64,000 nucleotides of DNA from Streptomyces marispadix. GTDB taxonomy: Bacteria > Actinomycetota > Actinomycetes > Streptomycetales > Streptomycetaceae. Below, piece after piece: positions 56,406 to 63,449 of this stretch (the first letter of the stretch is position 1; each line of letters starts with the position of its first letter). The position numbers and the translations under genes were made by a program. Below the pieces are notes generated by a model that was not told where the DNA came from, searched no databases, and was given only the letters and a program-made list of their open reading frames with translations. The stretch covers positions 1,674,001-1,738,000 of the forward strand of contig NZ_JAKWJU010000002.1 in assembly GCF_022524345.1 (NCBI RefSeq). Direction: 5' to 3'.

Positions 56406-58514
56406 GTGCCCTCTGCCGGTCTCTCCACCCGACGCGCCGTCCAGTTGACGGCGCTGCTCGCACTGACGGTCTTCTACGCCGCTCAGCTCGCGGGCGCGCT
56501 GCTGCCGAACGTGCCGGTCTTCATCGTCGCCTCCGTGGCGGGGATCTCGCTCGACATCTACCTCACGCACAAGCAGCCCGGCCTGCTCGCCCTGCTCGGC
56601 AAGGTCCGCTTCGACGTGACCACACGCCAGTTGCTGCGCGACATGCTCATCGTCATCGGCCTGGTCCGCATCCCCGACGTCCCCCCGGACATCGAGCGTC
56701 CCCTCACGCTTCTGCTGCTCGTCGCGTACGCCGCGCACTTCCTCTGCCAGGGCGTAGCCCAGTTCGTGCGCCGCAGCCGCACACTGCCGATCCTCACCCG
56801 CAACATCGACGCCTCCGACCTGCGGCTGACGATCGCGCCGCCGCGTCTGCTGGCACGCCAGCCCAGCCGCCGTCTGCTGCGCTTCTCGATCCCCTCCACG
56901 GTCGGCCTGATGCTGAGCGCGGGCCTCGCGGACGAGATCTGGGGCATCGTCGGCCTCGGGCTGAGCGTCGCGCTGTCGCTGGGCGGCGCCCTCTACCTGG
57001 GCACCTGGATGCTCCCGAAGAAGCGCCACGCGAACGAGCAGCAGGCGCTGGAGTGGCTGGACCGCTGGCTGGCGAAGTACAAGCCGACGGTCGGCATGTA
57101 CTTCTCCGGCGGCACGACCTCCGCCTACCAGGCGAACATGTGGCTCTCCACGCTCGCCGAACTCGACGGCAACCCCGTCATCGTGCTCCGCGAGCGCTTC
57201 ATGGTGCAGAAGATCGACGCGACGGACGTCCCGATCATCTGCATCCCGAAGGTCGCGCACCTGATGCACCTTGAGCACTCGACGCTGAAGGTGATGCTGC
57301 ACCCCGCGAACTCCGGCAAGACCTCGCAGGTGCTGCGCATCCCCACCATCAAGCACGCCTTCATCAACCACGGCGAGAGCGACAAGCTCTCCTCCTGCAA
57401 CCCCTATGCCAAGGCATACGACGAGGTCTGGGTCGCAGGGCCCGCCGCCCGCGAGCGCTACCAGCTCGCCGACATCGGCGTTGACGACCGCGACGTGGTC
57501 GAGGTCGGCCGCCCGCAGCTCTCCCCGATCGAGCCCTACGCGGGCCCCCCGAAGGGCACGTACACCACCGTTCTCTACGCCCCCACCTGGGAGGGCTGGA
57601 CGAACGACCCGGGCAACACCTCGATCATCCTCGCCGGCGAGAACATCGTCCGCGCCCTGCTGGAGGACCCGGGCGTGCGGCTGCTGTACAAGCCGCACCC
57701 CATGACGGGCTCCGTCGACCCGCGTGCGGGCGCCGCCAACGCCCGCATCCAGGAGATGATCACCGAGGCCAACGCCAGGCGCTCCGGCGAGCGTCCGGGA
57801 CCCGAGGCCGCGGCCGAACTCGAGCGCTGCACGAGGAAACTGGACGAGCTGACCACCACCGCCTTCCGCCGTGGAGCGGACGAGGTGGAGAAGATGATGC
57901 TCCAGTCCACCCCGGAGGCGGACCGCGCGGAGCGCGTCGCGGCGGCGACTGCCGAGTGGGAGGCCGCCAACTGGGCCTCGTTCCCGGAGTGGGAGCACCA
58001 GATCATCACCGGCCCGCGCCCGGCGATCTACACCTGCTTCAACCAGTCCGACCTGCTGATCTCCGATGTGTCGTCCGTCGTCTCGGACTATCTGACGAGC
58101 GAGAAGCCCTACGCGGTCGCCAACACCAGCGGGCTGAGCGAGGACGAGTTCCGTGCGGGCTTCCCCACCGTACGCGCGGCGGCGATCCTCTCCCCCGAGG
58201 CGAAGGAGATCCCGGCGCTGCTGGAGTCCGTACGCGACCCGGCCAAGGACACCCTCGCCAAGGCGCGTGCGGAGCTGAAGGTCCACCTCCTCGGCCCGGC
58301 GGAGCCGCCGTCGATGAAGCGCTTCAACCAGGCTGCGATCGCGCTGTGCGAGGCCACGGTCGCCCGTAACGAGCGGGTCGCCCGCCGTACGAACGACATC
58401 CCCGGCCAGCGCGAGACCGAGGCCCAGGAGGCCGCGGAGGAAGCCGAGTTGGAGGCACCCGTCAACGGCGGCGCGTCGGCCGACCCGGAGGACGCCGACC
58501 AGGTCACGGCCTGA
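56406..58514 (+). CDS. membrane-anchored CDP-glycerol glycerophosphotransferase-like protein
   Basis: A 702-residue protein. The first 230 residues hold several membrane helices (LTALLALTVFYAAQLAGALL, FIVASVAGISLDIYL, LTLLLLVAYAAHFL, IVGLGLSVALSLGGALYLG). The rest is a GT-B-like glycerophosphotransferase domain: TVGMYFSGGTTSAYQANMWL, HAFINHGESDKLSSCNPYAKAYDEVWVAG, TVLYAPTWEGWTND, LLYKPHPMTGS and LLISDVSSVVSDYLTSEKPYAV, with a 60-residue helical insert. Such enzymes build teichoic-acid-like polyol phosphate chains. GTG 56406 has AGGAG upstream. No tag or gro genes lie nearby, so the polymer made is unknown. Confidence 0.85.
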   Translation: MPSAGLSTRRAVQLTALLALTVFYAAQLAGALLPNVPVFIVASVAGISLDIYLTHKQPGLLALLGKVRFDVTTRQLLRDMLIVIGLVRIPDVPPDIERPLTLLLLVAYAAHFLCQGVAQFVRRSRTLPILTRNIDASDLRLTIAPPRLLARQPSRRLLRFSIPSTVGLMLSAGLADEIWGIVGLGLSVALSLGGALYLGTWMLPKKRHANEQQALEWLDRWLAKYKPTVGMYFSGGTTSAYQANMWLSTLAELDGNPVIVLRERFMVQKIDATDVPIICIPKVAHLMHLEHSTLKVMLHPANSGKTSQVLRIPTIKHAFINHGESDKLSSCNPYAKAYDEVWVAGPAARERYQLADIGVDDRDVVEVGRPQLSPIEPYAGPPKGTYTTVLYAPTWEGWTNDPGNTSIILAGENIVRALLEDPGVRLLYKPHPMTGSVDPRAGAANARIQEMITEANARRSGERPGPEAAAELERCTRKLDELTTTAFRRGADEVEKMMLQSTPEADRAERVAAATAEWEAANWASFPEWEHQIITGPRPAIYTCFNQSDLLISDVSSVVSDYLTSEKPYAVANTSGLSEDEFRAGFPTVRAAAILSPEAKEIPALLESVRDPAKDTLAKARAELKVHLLGPAEPPSMKRFNQAAIALCEATVARNERVARRTNDIPGQRETEAQEAAEEAELEAPVNGGASADPEDADQVTA

Positions 58515-58559
58515 GGCCGTCGAGATCACGGCCTGAGGCCCGCGTTCGTTCTGCGTCAG

Positions 58560-58594
58560 AAGGTCCCGGGAGGCTCGATGCCTCCCGGGACCTT
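58560..58594. terminator. strong hairpin terminator
   Basis: A perfect 15-bp stem (58560-58574 with 58580-58594) closes a TCGAT loop, 46 bp after the glycerophosphotransferase stop. It separates this gene from the convergent LysR gene. Confidence 0.8.
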
Positions 58595-58654
58595 CGTCGT
58601 ACGGGGTCGTAGGGGTCGTAGGGGCTTTGCCGCGCCGGGCGGGCGTGTCCAGGG

Positions 58655-59563
58655 CTAGAGCAGCTCCCACTCGCGGGCGCGCTCGGTGAGATGGCGGTGG
58701 ACAACGGCTGCGGCGGGGTTGGCGGGGGCGCCGCCGCGGCTCGCCAGATAGAGGGTGTTGAGCGGGCGCACCCGGGGCTGGTGCAGCGCCTCCACCGAGC
58801 CTGTGGCGAGCGCCGGTTCGGCGAGATAGCGGGGCAGTACGGACACCCCGGCGCCCGCGACCACGGCGGCCAGTACGCCACGTAGATCGGGCATCGTCAC
58901 GGCCACGGGGTTCGGCGGGCGGCGGCCGAACTCGCTGCGCCAGTAACGGCGGACGATGGGCAGCTCCTCCCCGTAGGCCACGAGCGGCAGATGGGCCAGC
59001 GCGCGGACGGGTTCGGCGGCGAGACGGGCCTGGTCGACGGTACGGGCCAGGGAGGGCGGGCCCACCAGCACGAACTCCTCGTCGGCGAAAGGCGTCGCGG
59101 AGATGTTCTCCAGCCGGGGCCGCACGGAGGAGACCACCAGATCGACGCGGGCGGCGGCGAGCGCCGCCAGCAGTTCCTCCGCGAGGCCGAGCGTGATCCG
59201 CAGCCGTAGGCCACGGGCGGTGAGCGGGGCGAGAGCCGGGACCACACGGAGGGCCATCAGATCGGAGGGGCCCGCAAGATGGACCGTGCCGCGGTGGCCG
59301 AGCCCGTCGGCGTCGCCGGAGTCGAGGGCGCCGTTGAGTTCGTCGAGATGGGTGCCGATCCGCCTGGCCAGTTCGTAGGCGCGCTCGGTGGGGATGGCGC
59401 CACGGCGAGAGCGTACGAAGAGAGGCTCGCCGATCTGCTCCTCCAGGCGGGCCAGCCGTCCGCTGACGGCAGGCTGGCTCACCCCGCGCCGGGCCGCGGC
59501 GGCGGTGATCGAACCGCCCCTGTAGATCTCCAGGAAGGTGGAGAGCAGATCGAGGTCGGGCAC
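58655..59563 (-). CDS. LysR-family transcriptional regulator
   Basis: A 302-residue regulator. The winged HTH is LDLLSTFLEIYRGGSITAAAARRGVSQPAVSGRLARLEEQIGEPLFVRSRRG (residues 4-55); the effector domain runs from about 90 to 295 (TVHLAGPSDLMALRVVP, LVVSSVRPRLENISATPF, VVAGAGVSVLPRYL). LysR proteins usually control a divergent neighbour; here that is the DJ-1/PfpI gene, across the heptad-repeat region. GTG 59563 is the start. The effector is unknown. Confidence 0.9.
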   Translation of the reverse strand: MPDLDLLSTFLEIYRGGSITAAAARRGVSQPAVSGRLARLEEQIGEPLFVRSRRGAIPTERAYELARRIGTHLDELNGALDSGDADGLGHRGTVHLAGPSDLMALRVVPALAPLTARGLRLRITLGLAEELLAALAAARVDLVVSSVRPRLENISATPFADEEFVLVGPPSLARTVDQARLAAEPVRALAHLPLVAYGEELPIVRRYWRSEFGRRPPNPVAVTMPDLRGVLAAVVAGAGVSVLPRYLAEPALATGSVEALHQPRVRPLNTLYLASRGGAPANPAAAVVHRHLTERAREWELL

Positions 59564-59592
59564 GTGCGCTCCTCGGCGGGTCGGTCGTCAAC

Positions 59593-59819
59593 TGACGATC
59601 GGCGGCTGGCAGATGGTGACTGACGGGTGACGGGTGACCAATGACAGATGACGGGTGACCGATGACAGATCAGCGATGGCAGATGACAGATAGCGGCTGA
59701 CGACTGACAGGTGACGGATAACGGCGGACGACGACTGTCAGATGACAGATGGCAGACGTCGGATGACGGATGACAGATAACGGCTGACGGCTGTCAGATG
59801 ACGACTGACAGATGACAGA
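59593..59819. repeat. 32-unit heptanucleotide tandem repeat array
   Basis: The sequence falls into consecutive 7-bp units: 20 from 59593 to 59732, three extra bases, then 12 from 59736 to 59819. The consensus is TGACRGA/TGACGGC; 7 units are exactly TGACAGA, 19 begin TGAC and 30 carry C at position 4. Because 7 is not a multiple of 3, TGA stops occur in every plus-strand frame, so it is not coding. Short inverted copies flank both ends (TCGTCA at 59585-59590 and the arm at 59825-59836). It fills the divergent region between the LysR and DJ-1/PfpI genes. Confidence 0.85.
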
Positions 59820-59836
59820 TGCCCGCATCTGTCATC
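59811..59836. repeat. perfect inverted repeat at the end of the heptad array
   Basis: GATGACAGATGC (59811-59822) and GCATCTGTCATC (59825-59836) pair perfectly around CC. The left arm is the last part of the heptad array and the right arm is its only well-matched reverse copy. It could be an operator dyad for the LysR protein or a hairpin in the DJ-1 leader. Confidence 0.7.
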
Positions 59837-59960
59837 CATAAGAAAAGTGATGACAGCGCCGAGGTTAGCGGAGGAATTCCTAGGTCTGCGAGTGTTGAAG
59901 TGGAGGACGGACGGACACCGGCACAGCACCGGTGCCAAAGCGAGAGAAGGAAGATCCGCC

Positions 59961-60692
59961 ATGGCGAAGATCCTTATGGTCGTCTCTGCGGCCGACCGCC
60001 TCACACTGGCCGACGGCACGGCCCACCCCACCGGATTCTGGGCCGAGGAGGTCGCCGTCTCGCACCGTGTGCTGCGCGACGCGGGCCTCGATGTCGACAT
60101 CGCCTCCCCGGGCGGTGCACGGCCCACTGTCGACCCGATCAGCCTCGACGAACGCGGCGGCGTGGACGAGGGAGCAGCCGCCGAGTTCCGCTCGTATCTC
60201 GACTCCATCACCGATGAGTTGGCGAAGCCGCTGGCTCTCGCCGATGTGAAGGAGGCCGACTACGACGGCGTGTACATACCCGGTGGTCACGGGCCGATGG
60301 AGGATCTGGCCCACGACGCCGACCTCGGCCGTCTGCTGACCGCCTCCGACCGGAACGGCAAGATCGTCGCGGCGCTGTGCCACGGTCCCGCGGGTCTGCT
60401 CAGCGCGAGCGGTGCGAGCGGCGAGAGCCGCGACACCGGCGCCGGTTTCGCCTTCGCCGGGCGCAGGCTGACCGTCTTCTCCGACGAGGAGGAGCGGCAG
60501 GGCCTGGGGAACTCGGTGCCGTACTTCGTGGAGAGCAGGCTGCGCGATCTCGGCGCGATCGTCGAGACCGGCCCGGCGTGGGCGAGCAAGGTCGTGACCG
60601 ACGGCAATCTGATCACCGGCCAGAACCCGCAGTCCAGTGCCGAGACCGCCCGCCAGGTGATCACCGCGCTCAAGGAGCACGCCGTCGCCTGA
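59961..60692 (+). CDS. DJ-1/PfpI-family protein (Hsp31/glyoxalase III-like)
   Basis: A 243-residue class I glutamine amidotransferase-fold protein. The N-terminal strand is AKILMVVSAADRLTLADGTAHPTGFWAEEVAVSH; the acidic residue of the site is in the FWAEE turn, the nucleophile elbow is IVAALCHGPAGLL with the Cys, and the GVYIPGGHGPMEDLAHD loop precedes it. Relatives act on methylglyoxal or glycated proteins, or as holdase chaperones. ATG 59961 follows AAGGAAG. It is divergent from the LysR gene across the heptad array. Confidence 0.9.
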   Translation: MAKILMVVSAADRLTLADGTAHPTGFWAEEVAVSHRVLRDAGLDVDIASPGGARPTVDPISLDERGGVDEGAAAEFRSYLDSITDELAKPLALADVKEADYDGVYIPGGHGPMEDLAHDADLGRLLTASDRNGKIVAALCHGPAGLLSASGASGESRDTGAGFAFAGRRLTVFSDEEERQGLGNSVPYFVESRLRDLGAIVETGPAWASKVVTDGNLITGQNPQSSAETARQVITALKEHAVA

Positions 60693-60773
60693 GTGAGCCG
60701 ACGGGCCTCGCCGCCGCCTGACGGCGGCCGACGCCCAGGTCGTTCATGCGGGCGGGCAAGGCGCGTGCGTGAC

Positions 60774-60841
60774 GCCCGCCCGTCGTGTGCGGGCGGGCTC
60801 TGCACTGGCCGCCCGGGGGCTTCCCCCACCCCCGGGCGGCC
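60774..60841. terminator. two consecutive hairpins after the DJ-1/PfpI gene
   Basis: The first stem is GCCCGCCCG (60774-60782) with CGGGCGGGC (60790-60798). The second is a 13-bp GC-only stem (60807-60819 with 60829-60841) around a C-rich loop. Together they separate the DJ-1/PfpI gene from the S41 peptidase gene on the same strand. Confidence 0.7.
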
Positions 60842-60929
60842 GGACTGCCGGATGTCGTCGCCCCCGCTCCCAGGTCGAGCATGTCCGTACGGACTCAGCA
60901 GGCTCATCGACCGACGGGGGATAACGACC

Positions 60930-62462
60930 ATGTGGTTCAGGGGAATTGAGGGCGACGGGGAGGGCGACGGGGGTGCTTACGACGGTGTCCGCGGCGCCGA
61001 ATGCGGCCGTCGGACCGACGCCGCCGGAAGGACTCGGGTTCGGGCTCGGGTGACCACGGCCGTCGCCGCGTTGCTCGCCGTGACCGCCGGGGTGGTGCTT
61101 CCCGCCGCACAGGCCGCTCAGCCTTCACGGGACGGTGCGGACACCGCCCGTGCGGCGACCCCGGTGGGCGTGTGGCGCATGGACGGCTACGGCACCGTGC
61201 TGTCCGTAGGCCGGGACCGTGTCCGCGAGTACCAGACCTCCAACGCGGGCTGTCTGAAGGGGAGTTCGGCGAAGCGCGTACGCGTGCGCAACGGGACGGC
61301 GGCGCACTACGAGCAGCGGGACGGGACGAGCTTCACGCTGCGGTACGACCGGGGCAGCCGTAGCCGGGCGTCGATGCACGTCGACGGCTCTCCCGGCGAC
61401 CGCGTGCTGCGGCGCGTCAAGGCGCTGCCCGCCGCCTGCGCCCGCGAGATGCCCGGCGATCCCGTGCACGCCTTCGACGTCTTCTGGCAGACGTTCGAGG
61501 AGAACTACCCGTTCTTCGAGGCCAAGGGCGTCGACTGGCACGCCGTGCGCGACCGCTACCGCCCGCGCGTCCACTCCGGCACTACTCCGGACCGGCTCTT
61601 CGCCACGTTCCGGGAGATGGTGGCACCGCTTCACGACGCACATGTGGCCGTGCTCGCCGGGGACACCGGGACCTTCTCCCGCGTACGTCCCGGGACCCGG
61701 ATGCCGACGCCCGAACTCGACGCCGAAGTACGGAAGTTCATCGAGAAGCGTGATCTCGGGGGGCGCGGGCTGCGGCAGTTCGCGGGCGGTCGCATCGGTT
61801 ACGCCGATCTGCCCGGCGGTCAGGGCTACCTCCGTGTCTCCGGTTTCACCGGCTATACCGAGGACGGCAGTTACGCGGCCGACCGTGCCGAGCTGCGCCG
61901 CTCCCTGGACGCCGTACTGACGTCGGAGCGCATCGCGCGCCTCAAGGGCCTGATCGTCGATCTGCGCATCAACGGCGGTGGATCGGACAGCCTGGGCCTG
62001 GAGTTGGCCGCCCGGCTGACCGGCCGCCCCCACTTCGCCTACGCCAAGGCCGCACGCAACGACCCGTACGACCCGGGACGCTTCACCCGCCCCCAGCCCG
62101 CGTATGTGCGGCCCGCGCCGGGACGGCCCCGCTACACCGGGCCCGTCGCGGTGCTCACGGGCGGTTCCACGCTCAGCGCGGGCGAGACGTTCACACAGGC
62201 GCTTCTCGAACGGTCCGGCCGTACGGTGCGGATCGGGCAGCGCACGCAGGGCGTCTTCTCCGACACCCTGGAACGCCGGCTGCCCAACGGCTGGAGCTTC
62301 CTGCTGCCCAACGAGGAGTTCCGAACCCGCGAGGGCCGTACCTTCGACGGCACGGGCATACCGCCGCACATCGCCGAACCCGTCTTCACGGACGAGGAGT
62401 TCGAGCACGACCGCGATTCGGCCTTCGACCGTGCGGTCGGAGAGCTGCGCAAGGGTGACTGA
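60930..62462 (+). CDS. secreted S41-family (tail-specific-protease-like) peptidase
   Basis: A 510-residue exported protein. A 40-residue charged head precedes the hydrophobic signal (VTTAVAALLAVTAGVVLPAAQAAQ). The N-terminal half is a beta-rich domain; FWQTFEENYPFFEAKGVDWHAVRDRYRP and FATFREMVAPLHDAHVAV lead into the S41 core with IGYADLPGGQGYLRVSGF, LKGLIVDLRINGGGSDSLGLELA, the catalytic Ser in GGSTLSAGETFTQALLERSG and IGQRTQGVFSD. Substrates would be secreted or cell-wall proteins. ATG 60930 has GGGGGA nine bases upstream. No operon partner is evident. Confidence 0.87.
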   Translation: MWFRGIEGDGEGDGGAYDGVRGAECGRRTDAAGRTRVRARVTTAVAALLAVTAGVVLPAAQAAQPSRDGADTARAATPVGVWRMDGYGTVLSVGRDRVREYQTSNAGCLKGSSAKRVRVRNGTAAHYEQRDGTSFTLRYDRGSRSRASMHVDGSPGDRVLRRVKALPAACAREMPGDPVHAFDVFWQTFEENYPFFEAKGVDWHAVRDRYRPRVHSGTTPDRLFATFREMVAPLHDAHVAVLAGDTGTFSRVRPGTRMPTPELDAEVRKFIEKRDLGGRGLRQFAGGRIGYADLPGGQGYLRVSGFTGYTEDGSYAADRAELRRSLDAVLTSERIARLKGLIVDLRINGGGSDSLGLELAARLTGRPHFAYAKAARNDPYDPGRFTRPQPAYVRPAPGRPRYTGPVAVLTGGSTLSAGETFTQALLERSGRTVRIGQRTQGVFSDTLERRLPNGWSFLLPNEEFRTREGRTFDGTGIPPHIAEPVFTDEEFEHDRDSAFDRAVGELRKGD

Positions 62463-62552
62463 GCTCACCCGGGTGGGCCGGGCCCGGACGCTGCCCGGCG
62501 GCACCGGTACGTAGGGTGTCGGCGGGCCGCAGGGCGGCGGACATACACGGGT

Positions 62553-62608
62553 CGTCGACGGTCCTGAACCGTCGACGGGAGAGGGCCCCCGTCGACGGGA
62601 GAGGGCCC
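62553..62608. repeat. palindrome overlapping a 20-bp tandem repeat
   Basis: CGTCGACGGT (62553-62562) and ACCGTCGACG (62568-62577) form a 10-bp stem around CCTGA. The right arm begins a perfect 20-bp unit at 62569-62588 that is repeated at 62589-62608 (core GTCGACGGGAGAGGGCCC). The block lies 50-90 bp before the acetyltransferase start and after the S41 stop, so it may be a terminator that was partly duplicated. Confidence 0.75.
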
Positions 62609-62660
62609 TTCACGGCGAGACCGGTTGCCCCACGCCGACCCGTGGCAGCAGGCTCCGGTC

Positions 62661-63170
62661 GTGATCGAGCTTCGAGTACTGACACCGGACGACTGGCGGA
62701 GCTGGCGCTCCCTGCGCCTCGCGGCGCTCGCCGACGCACCGTACGCGTTCACGGCCCGCCTCGCCGACTGGCAGGGCGACGGGGACCGCGAGGAGCGCTG
62801 GCGGGACCGGCTGAGCATTCCCGGCTCGTACGACCTGCTCGCCCTCCTCGACGGAGAGCCCGTCGGCATGGCGGGCGGCACACCGGGCGAAGCCGAGGGT
62901 GAGGCCCGCCTGCGCTCCTTGTGGGTCGGCGCCAGGGGCCGGGGCCGCGGCGTGGCCGACCGGCTGATGCGGGCCGTCGAGGAGTGGGCGATCGCTTCGG
63001 GCGCGGGGACTCTGCGGCTGGCCGTACTGCCCGGCAACGCCCGCGCGATCGCCCTCTACCGCCGCCACGGCTTCGAGGAGACGGGGGAGACGGGCAGCCC
63101 GCTCCCCGGCGGTCAGCACGAGGTGATCATGGCCAAACGTCTCGACGGCGGTCGGCAACGGACCGGATGA
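62661..63170 (+). CDS. GNAT-family N-acetyltransferase
   Basis: A 169-residue protein of the GCN5 type: IELRVLTPDDWRSWRSLRLAAL at the start, LLDGEPVGMAGGTP, the acetyl-CoA-binding LRSLWVGARGRGRGVADRLMRAVEEWA (motif A, RGRGVA) and LRLAVLPGNARAIALYRRHGFEETGE (motif B). The substrate is unknown. GTG 62661 fits the family; the open frame starts 36 bases earlier. Its 3' end overlaps the tail of the DUF397 gene on the other strand by 44 bp. Confidence 0.88.
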   Translation: MIELRVLTPDDWRSWRSLRLAALADAPYAFTARLADWQGDGDREERWRDRLSIPGSYDLLALLDGEPVGMAGGTPGEAEGEARLRSLWVGARGRGRGVADRLMRAVEEWAIASGAGTLRLAVLPGNARAIALYRRHGFEETGETGSPLPGGQHEVIMAKRLDGGRQRTG

Positions 63171-63362
63171 GGTGCGCGAACGCGGCGGCGGGGAAGGTGA
63201 GTCGAGGTCCCTCGGGGTTCTTGGAGTCCCGTACGGCGACGGGGCCCCGCGAGGCGCGGTGAGTCGGGCGACCTCGACGCACTCGCCGCCGCTGTCTCCG
63301 CTGTCTCCGCTGTCTCCGCTGTCTCCGCTGTAACCGGACCTGATCCACCCCGTGTTGACCAG
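63127..63362 (-). pseudogene. DUF397-family gene, frameshifted and without a normal start codon
   Basis: Two adjoining frames together give a DUF397 protein. The N-terminal frame reads VNTGWIRSGYSGDSG..., then GGECVEVARLTAPRGAP; the other frame continues VAVRDSKNPEGPRLTFPAAAFAHLIRSV, the family's C-terminal half. The shift is at the GGGGCCCC run near 63240-63247 (one base missing). No ATG, GTG or TTG is found in the first frame between the preceding stop and the conserved start; CTG at 63362 is the nearest candidate. DUF397 genes are usually partnered by an XRE regulator; none is adjacent. Either a decaying gene or sequencing error. Confidence 0.7.
63291..63335. repeat. 9-bp tandem repeat inside the DUF397 gene
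   Basis: GCTGTCTCC is repeated four times (63291-63326) with a fifth, altered copy to 63335. On the minus strand each unit codes for Gly-Asp-Ser, so the array lengthens a Gly-Asp-Ser loop between the WIRSGYS strand and the GGECVEVA strand. In-frame units make it a candidate for length variation by slippage. Confidence 0.85.
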
Positions 63363-63449
63363 ACCCGGACTGCTGATCGTGCGAGTCCTCCATGACGCGG
63401 GCCATCAGATGCGCCGAGCCGTCGAGGACGGCCCCAAGTCCCCCTCCTC

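Noticed and set aside
59593..59819. CRISPR array interpretation of the repeat region
   Set aside because: Units are only 7 bp, contiguous, without spacers, and there are no cas genes in the window.
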